A stretch of DNA of 19,362 bases from an uncultured Parvibacter sp. GTDB taxonomy: Bacteria > Actinomycetota > Coriobacteriia > Coriobacteriales > Eggerthellaceae. A model generated the notes under the pieces. That model made no database searches. It was not told the DNA's origin and worked only from the letters and a program-made list of their open reading frames with translations. Shown one piece after another: positions 1-7,201 of this stretch. Position 1 is the first letter of the stretch, and each line of letters starts with the position of its first letter. Made by a program: the position numbers and the translations under genes. Where the stretch lies: positions 1 to 19,362 of the forward strand of contig CAJUNI010000041.1 in assembly GCA_910587945.1 (NCBI GenBank), given 5' to 3'.

Positions 1-730
1 GGGTTTTTACCCCATCGTCTGACGTCGCCCCCAACTTTTGGGCGATGGTTTTTTGTGCGGCCACCATAGCAGCTTCGCGCGCCTGACTAGCGGCGTCAGT
101 AATAAATCCCCGTCGCGCCCGGCCCACAGCTTTTCCCGCTTCGTCGAGCACTTCAGGGGGGAATTCATTACTGCGCGTAATGATGGCCGTGGAATCTTGG
201 GACTCCAACAACGTACAAGCCGTATCAACCGTGGCATCAATGACCGGGTCCACCGCTCCGTATTTACAGGTCGCACAGGTACCATCCACGAGCACTATGT
301 CATCGAAGCCATGGGAAGCTAAGGCAGCCAAAAGCGCCACATCGATGCGCCCCAGACAAGGAACCAGCGCATACTTATCAGGGTCACCAAGATTTCGTGC
401 CGCCATCCGCGCGCAGGCAAACACCGCCATGGTTTCTGCCTGCACCGATGCTTGAGCAATGGACTGAGCGAGCTCCGCCTCGGGCGGATTCAACGGAATG
501 AGCGCTTCGGTGGGACAAACCGCCACACAGGCACCACAGCCCACACAGGCACCGTGATCGACTTTCAGTTCGTTGGCACCTACGGTAATGGCATTGGCTA
601 TGCATACCTCCACACAACGGCGACAACTTGCATTACGATTGCGCACCGCAACGCACAAATCATCCGCTGGCTGGACCGAAGCCCCTTTCAGGGCTTCTGC
701 AATCTCCATTACCTCTTGGATCGTAGGCAT
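1..730 (-). CDS. 4Fe-4S ferredoxin-like protein with MvhD-like C-terminal part (3' end cut by window)
   Basis: The start is ATG at 730, preceded by an AAGGAAG ribosome binding site. The frame stays open for 243 codons to the window edge, so the C-terminus is missing. Visible cysteines are C26, then C36-x2-C39-x3-C43, then a classical C62-x2-C65-x2-C68-x3-C72-P cluster motif, so one or two [4Fe-4S] clusters are expected. After residue 100 comes a C-x-G-R-I-D motif followed by a C-x2-C-K-Y motif. This resembles the iron-sulfur subunit of F420-non-reducing hydrogenase/heterodisulfide reductase systems (MvhD-like), which passes electrons between partner subunits. There is no signal peptide, so it is probably cytoplasmic. 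It follows the MobB-MobA gene by 68 bases and is probably co-transcribed with it, suggesting a role in maturing or coupling a molybdoenzyme such as formate dehydrogenase. The ferredoxin assignment is firm; the specific role is inference. Confidence 0.85.
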   Translation of the reverse strand, partial: MPTIQEVMEIAEALKGASVQPADDLCVAVRNRNASCRRCVEVCIANAITVGANELKVDHGACVGCGACVAVCPTEALIPLNPPEAELAQSIAQASVQAETMAVFACARMAARNLGDPDKYALVPCLGRIDVALLAALASHGFDDIVLVDGTCATCKYGAVDPVIDATVDTACTLLESQDSTAIITRSNEFPPEVLDEAGKAVGRARRGFITDAASQAREAAMVAAQKTIAQKLGATSDDGVKT

Positions 731-798
731 CTAAACTTCCTTTTCATTCAGCATCCCGGCAATGCAAGCGTTTGGTACCACCGCTTTTGCGGCGCCCT

Positions 799-2091
799 TT
801 AATTGCCGAGGAACGAATCCTCCAGATGGGCCAGCTCATCAGGGGTGTTGGCGTTAATGAAGCAGCCGCCATGGGGCTCCACTTCCAAAACTTTTTCTTG
901 GGGGAACTCCTCAACCTGAACCGCCGGATCATTAAAGATGACTTGGGCGCGCTTCTCCCCCTTATCAAGACCACGAATAATAGAGGGCAAGCAGACAGAG
1001 CGCCGATAGAGGGCATGGAAGGGCTCATAGCCATGCTTGTTAACGGGCACTACCACATCGGCCCCCGTCTCAGCCATCACCAACGACTCGGCCACTACCA
1101 AGGACGCACTGGCAAACACCATATCGCAGGCAACCACCGCTACATAGGGATTGTGAGCTGCTGACAAGGCGGTATATAAGCCCGGAAGCGCCCCGCGATA
1201 CTCGTAGGCGTCGGAGACCTTTCGAATATTCAGCTCAGGATAGAGCTCATCGACAAAGGAGAGATTCTCCGGCTCATTGGTGGTAATAATGAGTTCGTCT
1301 GCCGCAGGCGCCACCCGCTCAATAATACGACAGATGAGCGGCCGTCCCGCAAAGGGCACTGTGGCCTTAGAGCGTCCCATACGCCGGCTTTCTCCTCCGG
1401 CCTGGATGACCACGGTGATACGGGGTCGCACATAGTGCTCTTCCAAAAACGCCGAGAGCTCATCGATATCCTCAAGGCCAAAACAGGGAATGTTGTAGAG
1501 TTGCGCCGCTTCTTGGGCTGCGGGAATGTCGGATACCACCGCCACGGTATTAGCAGTAGGAAGCTTATTGGCGATGGACGCCAGATGCTCTTCGTCTTGA
1601 ATCTCTTCTTGGGTAAGCCCCTGGGCCGCCTTCGCGCGTTGGCGATAGGCCTGCACATGATCGGCTCCGAGCTTCTCCCCCGCCTGAGCTGCACTCAAGA
1701 ACAACTCTGCCACGGATTCGTCGGCGTTATTACCCGCGCGCATGAGTTCAATGGTAGGCAACCCGCTCTTGCGGTAGCCCTCCACAACGACAATGTCATG
1801 ACCGGGCATGGTGCGCAGAATCTCACTGCACTCGGGTTCTTCGTCGATATCTTTAATGCGTGCCATGAGGTTTGGGCAGGCAATCACGGTTTCCGATGCG
1901 CCGGCAGCACGATGGCGATAGGAATCTTTACCCGGGTAATCAATTTCGAAGCCTGGATGGCTGTGATGCTTAACGCTGCCCACATCATGACCTCGAGAAA
2001 CAAGGCTGGCAATCAGTTTTTCAATGAGGGTGGTTTTTCCTGAATTGTGACGACCAACAATGGCAATGGCAGGGCTTGGAATATCGATCAT
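799..2091 (-). CDS. MobB-MobA fusion: molybdopterin-guanine dinucleotide biosynthesis protein
   Basis: This 430-residue protein joins two Mo-cofactor enzymes. Residues 1 to about 220 are MobB-like (GTP-binding adaptor): Walker A GRHNSGKT at 13-20, the KDSYRHRAAGA segment near 55-65, and VEGYRKSG at 103-110. Residues about 226-430 are MobA-like (guanylyltransferase that turns molybdopterin cofactor into its guanine dinucleotide form): QAGGESRRMGRSK at 230-242, GALPGL at 300-305, ACDM at 321-324. MobA usually has ACD-x-P here; this protein has Val in place of Pro, though the metal-binding Asp is kept. MobB also carries an acidic/Gln-rich insertion at about 125-178. A start at 2178 is possible, but ATG 2091 has a strong AAAGGAGG site and begins right at the MobB domain. 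The stop is TAA. The next gene downstream is an iron-sulfur protein, which fits a molybdoenzyme locus. Confidence 0.92.
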   Translation of the reverse strand: MIDIPSPAIAIVGRHNSGKTTLIEKLIASLVSRGHDVGSVKHHSHPGFEIDYPGKDSYRHRAAGASETVIACPNLMARIKDIDEEPECSEILRTMPGHDIVVVEGYRKSGLPTIELMRAGNNADESVAELFLSAAQAGEKLGADHVQAYRQRAKAAQGLTQEEIQDEEHLASIANKLPTANTVAVVSDIPAAQEAAQLYNIPCFGLEDIDELSAFLEEHYVRPRITVVIQAGGESRRMGRSKATVPFAGRPLICRIIERVAPAADELIITTNEPENLSFVDELYPELNIRKVSDAYEYRGALPGLYTALSAAHNPYVAVVACDMVFASASLVVAESLVMAETGADVVVPVNKHGYEPFHALYRRSVCLPSIIRGLDKGEKRAQVIFNDPAVQVEEFPQEKVLEVEPHGGCFINANTPDELAHLEDSFLGN

Positions 2092-2271
2092 GGTGCCTCC
2101 TTTTATCCTGAAGCACTCTAACATAAGCGCTTCAGCTATGCCCGTATCCCACAGCACTTTCGTCTGGGCCGATGCCAAGGATAAGCCCCGTAAAAGAGCT
2201 GAAGAAGATAACGAATTTCGGAAACCAAGAAATGTTGTTTGCGTTTCGTTGTCATCCTGATATACTTTGAT

Positions 2272-2285
2272 TTCGCAATAGCGAA
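2272..2285. promoter_or_regulatory. Inverted repeat, possible operator in mobBA upstream region
   Basis: The sequence is a perfect 5-bp inverted repeat TTCGC-AATA-GCGAA about 180 bases upstream of the mobBA start. Next to it on the plus strand is a TATACT hexamer (2261-2266) resembling a -10 box. On the minus strand TATATC lies at about 2258-2263. A regulator site is plausible, for example for a molybdate-responsive regulator, but no regulator gene is in the window and the repeat is short. Confidence 0.25.
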
Positions 2286-2363
2286 TTTGTTCTCTTGAAC
2301 ATTTCTCTCCAGCGAAGCGGAGTTCTGTTTTTGGAGGGGACAGAGCCTTCTATTCAGCTGGTA

Positions 2364-2392
2364 AAACAGCCCGTGCGATGCACGGGTTGTTT
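2364..2392 (-). terminator. Strong hairpin, probable terminator after recR (possibly bidirectional)
   Basis: A 13-bp stem with one G-T pair and a GAT loop, core GCCCGTGC/GCACGGGT. The minus-strand side ends in GTTTTACC and the plus-strand side in GCTTTTCT, so it could stop transcription in either direction. It lies 155 bases beyond the recR stop and about 270 bases upstream of mobBA. It is the best candidate for the end of the dedA-dnaX-ybaB-recR transcript. Confidence 0.6.
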
Positions 2393-2546
2393 GCTTTTCT
2401 GGGGCCTATTGCCGGCGGGATCCCAAGACTCCTCGGGCTCCCCACAGGCCAAATAGAGGGCTTTCCCGTCTAGCCGGCGTTACCCTCGTCTCCGGGATGC
2501 GAACCTTCCCCTACCCAAGGACAGAACGCGAACTGTCCCGAGTTTC

Positions 2547-3143
2547 TTACAAAGGACGTCGCCCCTCTAACGCACGACCCAGCGTCACCTCATCCACAAA
2601 CTCCAAGTCGCCTCCTACGGGAAGCCCCGAAGCAGGACGCGTGACCGTAATATCGAGCGGTTTAATCAAGCGAGCAAGATAGGCAGCCGTAGTTTCCCCT
2701 TCGATATTGGGGTTTGTGGCAATAACCACTTCCTGAATAGCTTCGCTGCCCAACCGGCTCATCAATTCGGCAATGCGCAAATCATTGGGGCCGATGCCAT
2801 CCATGGGCGCGAGCGCGCCTCCCAGCACATGATAGAGACCGTTATAGGCTCCGGTACGTTCGATGGGAGGAATGTCTCGCGGCTCGCTTACGACACAAAG
2901 CACCGTTTGATCACGCTTAGGACTACTGCAGATTTCGCAATAGTCCTCTTCAGCGTAATTAAAGCAGCGGCTGCAAAACCGCACCTGCTGCTTAACATCG
3001 GTAATCGCTTGAGCGAGGCGCAATGCCGTAGCTGTATCAGCATTAAGGATCCAATAGGCCATCCGCTGAGCCGACTTCGGGCCAATACCTGGGAGTCGCT
3101 CAAGCTCATCTAAGAGAATTCGAATAGCGGGAGCTGATTCCAT
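2547..3143 (-). CDS. recR: Recombination mediator protein RecR
   Basis: The protein has 198 residues, the normal length for RecR. RecR works with RecO (and RecF) to load RecA on SSB-coated single-stranded DNA at gaps. In order it shows a helix-hairpin-helix LPGIGPKSAQR at 17-27, a four-cysteine zinc finger (C57, C60, C69, C72), a Toprim domain beginning at VLCVVSEPRD and containing NPNIEGETTA, and the typical basic end. The ATG at 3143 lies only 3 bases beyond the stop of the upstream ybaB-type gene, and no clear ribosome binding site of its own is visible, so translation is probably coupled to that gene. The order dnaX, ybaB, recR is one of the best conserved in bacteria. The stop is TAA. 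Confidence 0.98.
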   Translation of the reverse strand: MESAPAIRILLDELERLPGIGPKSAQRMAYWILNADTATALRLAQAITDVKQQVRFCSRCFNYAEEDYCEICSSPKRDQTVLCVVSEPRDIPPIERTGAYNGLYHVLGGALAPMDGIGPNDLRIAELMSRLGSEAIQEVVIATNPNIEGETTAAYLARLIKPLDITVTRPASGLPVGGDLEFVDEVTLGRALEGRRPL

Positions 3144-3146
3144 GGA

Positions 3147-3455
3147 TTACATCAAACCCGGGATCTTCATGCCGCCCATGACGGCATTCATGCGCTGATT
3201 CGTGGTATCGGAGGCACTGCGCAGGGCTTCGTTCAAGGCGGCCACTACCATGTCTTCGAGCATCTCCGTGTCCTCAGGGTCAATGGCCTCAGGATCAATG
3301 GTTACGGATTTGACGGTCATATCCCCCGTCACCACGGCCTTTACCATGCCGCCACCGACCGTAGCCTCGAATTCCATCGCGGCAATTTCTTCTTGAGCGC
3401 GCGCAGCTTCCATCTGCATCTTCTGCGCCTGCTTCATCATTTTCTTCATATCCAT
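3147..3455 (-). CDS. YbaB/EbfC family nucleoid-associated protein
   Basis: This 102-residue protein matches the small, dimeric YbaB/EbfC family, which binds DNA as a nucleoid-associated protein. The N-terminus is a Met/Lys/Gln-rich helix (MDMKKMMKQAQKMQ), followed by ATVGGGMVKAVVTGD and a conserved VTIDPEAIDPED region, all typical of the family. An AAAGGGAG site precedes ATG 3455. It lies 38 bases after dnaX and 3 bases before recR, the standard context. Its exact cellular task is not settled even in model bacteria; a supporting role in replication-coupled repair is inferred from the gene order. Confidence 0.96.
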   Translation of the reverse strand: MDMKKMMKQAQKMQMEAARAQEEIAAMEFEATVGGGMVKAVVTGDMTVKSVTIDPEAIDPEDTEMLEDMVVAALNEALRSASDTTNQRMNAVMGGMKIPGLM

Positions 3456-3493
3456 GAGTTGTCTCCCTTTCGCTTTTCTAACCCACGTTTCTT

Positions 3494-5968
3494 TTATTCA
3501 GTGACTTCGGTGAATGTTATCCCATCTCCAAAGGTTGCACTCAGGGTTGCTTCCATCTCTGCCAATTGAGCAGGATCTGTGGACGAAACAGCGGCTGACG
3601 ACGAGGACTCTTCCCAAGGCGCGGTCTCCTGGGGCTGTGCAGCCATAGACGGTGGTGCTTCCCAGGGCGCGGTCTCCACTGAAGAGGACGAGGCTCCGGG
3701 CGGTTCCTCCCAAGGAGCAGTCTGGGGCTCTTCGTCATAGATATCCACTGGTACTGTTTCTTCAATGACTCCATCCGGAGTTTCAGGGAACGAAGGCGTT
3801 GCCCCCGTTGAAGTATCCGGCGGCACGGGCAAGGGCTCTCCCGTAGAAGAAACCGGCGCACCTGATGCTGCCGTTGCGGCCGCCACCGGTGAGTCGGCAT
3901 CCGCTGTCGGCGTCGAGGTCGCGGGAGCGGAACTTGACGGCGCAGCAGTCTCCGCCGGGATCGACGATTGCTGCGCTGAGACAGCCGGAGCGGCAACGGG
4001 CGACTGCAGCTCTGACGCTGGGGTAGCAACGGGCGACTCAACCGGAGCGCTTGCGAAACCCGCACGAGACGCTGGCCCCCGATCAGCAGCGACACCTGCA
4101 AACCCAGCACTGGGTGCTGCCCCCTCTTCGCCCTCCATAATATAAGTGAAGGGAATGGCCGCACCACAGACCTCAGCAATGGCCTTTGCTAGCACCTCGC
4201 GGGTGTTGGCGCTCTGAGCTGACTTATAGGCAAAGGTGGCACCGGTTGAGAACGTAACCAAAAGGCTTTCCGTTGCCGGATCATAGCCCAAGCGCGTATC
4301 CAAAAAGAGCACCCCTGAGGCGGCAGAAGCGGCACGCACTTTCCCCAAGATAGCCTTCCAAGTGCGCTGCAGTGCAGCGGGATTGCCAAAACTTTGACGC
4401 ACCGACTCGGCCAAATGGCCGGGCGCTACTACCGAAGAGGCCGGCATTGCCTCCGTTGCTAACGGAGCAGCTCCCGCGGCAGAGACGGCAGTCGACGCTG
4501 AAGTAGCTGCGGGCCCCGTCTCCCCCGTGGTTGTTACAGGGACGGCGGTAGAAGCCTGAGTTGTTGCCGGCTGAGCTCCTGTTGCCTGAGTCCCGGCACC
4601 TTCGATTCCACCCGGGGACTCTGGACTAGTCACGGCAGATGTCGCGTTCGGGGTAGCGGTAGGAGCAGCTGCCTGAGCCTCTGCAGCTTCCACCACCGCA
4701 GCCGGCACCACTGCCTGCGCCGGTGTGCCTAAGCCAGGGACTACCCCGCTCTGTTCTCCAGCCGGTGCTCCTACCAGGGACGCCTGTCCCGCCGCGCTTG
4801 CGTAACTCGCGACATCCATCGGACCCCTCGGCTGGCGCTCGAGGGTCTCAATACGCTCCGCCAGTGCCGCGAGCGTCAAGTCAGAATCCGGACGCACTAA
4901 GCGCGTCAAGGCAATTTCAAAGGACAGTCGCTGGTTAGTAGAGGTGCGCAGTTCAGCGGACAAATCCCCCAGCACTCCCAGCATGCGCGCGAGTCGATCG
5001 GGACCAAATAAGTCCAGCTCTTGCACGAGCTCGGCGCGCTGGCCTTCCGAAATCCCCAAAGCCGCTCGACCATCGGTTAAGGAAAGCACGTAGAGATTGC
5101 GCACGCGCTCGGCGAAATCACGGGTAAAGGAGGCAAGATCCACACCAGTCTCGACCATATCGGCCGTCCATTGGAAGCAAGCCGCCGCATCTCGTTTTCC
5201 CACAAAACTAATGAGCGATGCTAGAGAACTCACGTCAATAGACCCGAGCATGCGCTCGGCGAGTTCCAGCGTGACGTGACCTTCGCCAAAGGCAATCAAT
5301 TGTTCCAAGGAGGTCAGGGCATTACGCATGCCGCCCTCGGCTTTATGAGCAATCAGCTCGAGGGCGTCGCGCTCATAGTCCACCTCTTCAGCAGTGCAAA
5401 TAGCCGCAAGTCGATCCACTATGCCCTCATCACCAATACGATGGAAATCAAATCGCTGGCAACGAGATTGGATGGTGGCCGGCACTTTTTGCGGATCCGT
5501 GGTGGCCAGAATAAACACCACATGGGACGGCGGTTCTTCCAAGGTTTTGAGCAGCGCATTAAACGCTGCATTGGTGAGCATGTGAACCTCGTCGATGATA
5601 TAAATCTTGTAGCGACCGCGGGTGGGCGCATATTGCACGCGTCCAATGATCTCTTCGCGCACATTGTCTACACCGGTGCGACTAGCCGCGTCCAGTTCAT
5701 TCACATCAGGATGTTCGCCATTGGCTATGAGTTCGCAGTCTTCACAGGTGCCATCGGGCTCTGCCGTGGGACCTTGCTCGCAAAGGAGTGCCTTGGCCAG
5801 CAAACGTGCTGTGGTTGTTTTACCCGTCCCGCGAGGGCCCGTAAACAAATAGGCATGGCTGACCTTGTCCTGCTCAATGGCGTTTTTGAGCGTGCGCTCA
5901 ATATGCTCTTGGCCGACCATTTCCCCAAACACTTGGGGACGATATTTGCGATAGAGCGCCTCAGCCAT
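3494..5968 (-). CDS. dnaX: DNA polymerase III subunit gamma/tau
   Basis: This is the clamp-loader ATPase of the replicative polymerase, 824 residues long against 643 in E. coli. Residues 1 to about 370 are the conserved AAA+ part: Walker A GPRGTGKTT at 44-52, a zinc-binding segment at 63-78, Walker B IYIIDEVH at 122-129, and a sensor segment with the SRC arginine finger. The zinc segment has C63, C75 and C78, but Asp72 stands where E. coli has its second cysteine. A long Ala/Ser/Thr/Pro-rich linker follows, then a folded domain starting at HLAESVRQSFGNPAALQRTW (tau-like polymerase-binding region), then a second low-complexity linker. The last ~85 residues hold three TAPWE repeats spaced by 16 residues and end in FGDGITFTEVTE. 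No slippery A-AAA-AAG site for making a short gamma form was seen. AAGGAGG lies before ATG 5968, only 5 bases after the DedA gene. Confidence 0.97.
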   Translation of the reverse strand: MAEALYRKYRPQVFGEMVGQEHIERTLKNAIEQDKVSHAYLFTGPRGTGKTTTARLLAKALLCEQGPTAEPDGTCEDCELIANGEHPDVNELDAASRTGVDNVREEIIGRVQYAPTRGRYKIYIIDEVHMLTNAAFNALLKTLEEPPSHVVFILATTDPQKVPATIQSRCQRFDFHRIGDEGIVDRLAAICTAEEVDYERDALELIAHKAEGGMRNALTSLEQLIAFGEGHVTLELAERMLGSIDVSSLASLISFVGKRDAAACFQWTADMVETGVDLASFTRDFAERVRNLYVLSLTDGRAALGISEGQRAELVQELDLFGPDRLARMLGVLGDLSAELRTSTNQRLSFEIALTRLVRPDSDLTLAALAERIETLERQPRGPMDVASYASAAGQASLVGAPAGEQSGVVPGLGTPAQAVVPAAVVEAAEAQAAAPTATPNATSAVTSPESPGGIEGAGTQATGAQPATTQASTAVPVTTTGETGPAATSASTAVSAAGAAPLATEAMPASSVVAPGHLAESVRQSFGNPAALQRTWKAILGKVRAASAASGVLFLDTRLGYDPATESLLVTFSTGATFAYKSAQSANTREVLAKAIAEVCGAAIPFTYIMEGEEGAAPSAGFAGVAADRGPASRAGFASAPVESPVATPASELQSPVAAPAVSAQQSSIPAETAAPSSSAPATSTPTADADSPVAAATAASGAPVSSTGEPLPVPPDTSTGATPSFPETPDGVIEETVPVDIYDEEPQTAPWEEPPGASSSSVETAPWEAPPSMAAQPQETAPWEESSSSAAVSSTDPAQLAEMEATLSATFGDGITFTEVTE

Positions 5969-5973
5969 GGGCT

Positions 5974-6936
5974 TTATGCCTCCTTGTCTGCGCCGTCCTG
6001 TCCATCATCGGGGGCATCCTCGGAGACGCCATGGGAGGAGACGGAAGTAGCTTCTGGGGTTGACCGTTGTTGGTCTTCCTTCATTTTATCCGCTGCGGCC
6101 CGCGCTTTGTCCGCTTGCTCTTGAGCGTGTTGAGCTTCTCGGGCAGCTTTCTGGGCAGCAGCTTCCGCCCGTGCTTCGTTTTCGGCTTTCACAGAAGCGC
6201 GCAATGCTTCTTCTCGCACTACGTCACGCTCGAGTTCGGCCTGCAAAACTTTCTCTTCGGCCTGAGCCACCGGATCGCCTTCTTTGGCTTTGCGGCTATT
6301 CATGGCCGTCTTGATCACGCCAATGAAGGCTGGCGCCACCGATACAAGCACAATGCCAATGACAATGATTTCGAAGTGCTCCTGAACAAAGGGAACCCCT
6401 CCAAAGAAGTAGCCCACCAGCACAAAGAGGCTTACCCAACTCACACCGCCGATAACATTAAAGAACGTGAACTTCGCGAAGTTCATATGGCCCGTGCCCG
6501 CAATGAAGGGGGCGAAGGTACGGAAGAACGGCATAAAGCGCGTGATGATAATCGTGAGACCACCGTAGCGCTCGAAGAAGTGATCGAGTTTGGCCATGCG
6601 CTCCGGGGTAAGTGCTTTCACTTTCCCTGAATCGATAATGCGCTTACCAAAGAAACGGGCAATCCAGTAATTGGAGGTATTGCCCAAAATGGCGGCGGCA
6701 TAGAACACCAGCAACGTGGCCCAAATGTTCAGTCCGCCCCCATCGGCAGAAAAGACGCCAGTGGCAAAGAGGAGCGAGTCGCCGGGCAAGAAGGGAAAAA
6801 ACACCACGCCCGTTTCCACAAATACAATGAGGAATAGCGGCGTGTAGACCCACACAGGACCCAGCGCAATAATCCAAGCGGCAATTTGACCGCGCGGATC
6901 CTTAAGTAGATTGACGAAGAACTCGATGATTCCCAT
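5974..6936 (-). CDS. DedA family membrane protein with long charged C-terminal tail
   Basis: Residues 1 to about 212 form a DedA/VTT-family membrane domain. This family includes transporters that recycle lipid carriers, such as undecaprenyl phosphate flippases. Conserved features are present: E41 in FVETGVV, the FLPGDSLLF motif with D53, and the ITRFMPFFRTF motif with R133 and R139; these acidic and arginine residues are essential in studied members. Several hydrophobic membrane segments are visible. Beyond residue 213 there is an unusual tail of about 105 residues, rich in Ala, Glu, Lys, Arg and Gln, predicted coiled coil and then disordered. Typical DedA proteins stop near 200-220 residues. 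The start has a GAGGGAG site. It is followed 5 bases later by dnaX, so the two are probably co-transcribed. The substrate is unknown. Confidence 0.92.
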   Translation of the reverse strand: MGIIEFFVNLLKDPRGQIAAWIIALGPVWVYTPLFLIVFVETGVVFFPFLPGDSLLFATGVFSADGGGLNIWATLLVFYAAAILGNTSNYWIARFFGKRIIDSGKVKALTPERMAKLDHFFERYGGLTIIITRFMPFFRTFAPFIAGTGHMNFAKFTFFNVIGGVSWVSLFVLVGYFFGGVPFVQEHFEIIVIGIVLVSVAPAFIGVIKTAMNSRKAKEGDPVAQAEEKVLQAELERDVVREEALRASVKAENEARAEAAAQKAAREAQHAQEQADKARAAADKMKEDQQRSTPEATSVSSHGVSEDAPDDGQDGADKEA

Positions 6937-6955
6937 AAGCTCCCTCTATATCAGA

Positions 6956-6977
6956 ATGCCAACCCGAAGGTTGGCAT
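6956..6977 (-). terminator. UUCG-loop hairpin after the SRP RNA gene
   Basis: A perfect 9-bp stem ATGCCAACC/GGTTGGCAT closes a UUCG tetraloop on the minus strand. It sits between the SRP RNA gene and the DedA gene. There is no clear run of T after it, so it may be a weak terminator or a processing/stability element that lets some transcripts continue into dedA-dnaX. Confidence 0.45.
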
Positions 6978-6992
6978 ATCGATTACGATCAA

Positions 6993-7105
6993 TTTAGTGC
7001 GTCCTGCAGGCGAGAGCGCTCGCCAGCGGTCTCTTATGGCTGCTTCCTCCCGGACCTGACCAGGTTCGAAACATGGCGCCGCTCCCGCCCGCATGAAGCA
7101 CTAAA
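6993..7105 (-). ncRNA. ffs: Bacterial small signal recognition particle RNA (4.5S type)
   Basis: The RNA scaffold of the signal recognition particle, which binds Ffh and delivers nascent membrane proteins to the membrane. The minus strand contains the near-universal apical motif GGTCAGGTCCGGGAGGAAGC followed by AGCC, which forms the Ffh-binding asymmetric loop. The ends are complementary (TTTAGTGC at the 5' end and GCACTAAA at the 3' end), closing one long hairpin of about 113 bases with no Alu domain, so this is the short form. End positions are estimated from the closing stem. It stands alone between the transglutaminase and DedA genes. Confidence 0.95.
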
Positions 7106-7119
7106 CACGTAGATTTGAC

Positions 7120-7125
7120 AGTATA
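7120..7125 (-). promoter_or_regulatory. Possible -10 box of the SRP RNA gene
   Basis: TATACT on the minus strand lies 14 bases upstream of the predicted 5' closing stem of the SRP RNA. It fits a -10 element giving a short 5' precursor. No good -35 box is found at the usual distance, so this is tentative. Confidence 0.35.
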
Positions 7126-7201
7126 TAGGAAAGCATGTCGAGCCATCGGCGGAGCACTCTTTCGTAAACCAAAAGTACACAGGCAGCTCACAGAGTTTGC
7201 T

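Larger units (their letters stand above)
2092..2546. other. Non-coding region between recR and mobBA with several hairpins
   Basis: No convincing gene is visible in this 455-base stretch. Read on the minus strand it contains, in order: a small hairpin with a 6-bp GGACAG/CTGTCC stem just after the recR stop (2519-2538); a GC-rich segment at 2401-2515 with two copies of GCCGGC (2473-2478 and 2411-2416) able to pair over about 55 bases, a GGGATCCC palindrome (2417-2424), and a competing pairing of 2401-2406 with about 2436-2443; a strong terminator-like hairpin (2364-2392); and a more AT-rich mobBA leader with a TTCGC/GCGAA inverted repeat. I could not match the structured segment to a tRNA, SRP RNA, tmRNA or a riboswitch class I know. 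It may be the 3' untranslated part of the dnaX-recR transcript, a small RNA, or a leader of mobBA. Confidence 0.5.

Noticed and set aside
2494..2505. tRNA T-arm-like sequence GGTTCGCATCCC on the minus strand
   Set aside because: The flanking bases do not form a 5-bp T-stem and no acceptor or anticodon arm can be built around it on either strand.
2401..2540. Resemblance to fragments of RNase P RNA (GGGCTCCCCACAGG on plus, GGGTAACGCC on minus)
   Set aside because: The essential GAGGAAAGTCC and ACAGAAA core motifs are not present in order, and the two resemblances are on opposite strands.
3541..4179. Arg-rich 212-codon minus-strand frame and matching plus-strand frame inside the dnaX linker
   Set aside because: These are shadows of the Ala/Pro-rich low-complexity dnaX reading frame.
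5276..6124. 282-codon plus-strand open frame opposite dnaX and the dedA end
   Set aside because: It spans two real minus-strand genes and its translation shows no recognisable domain.
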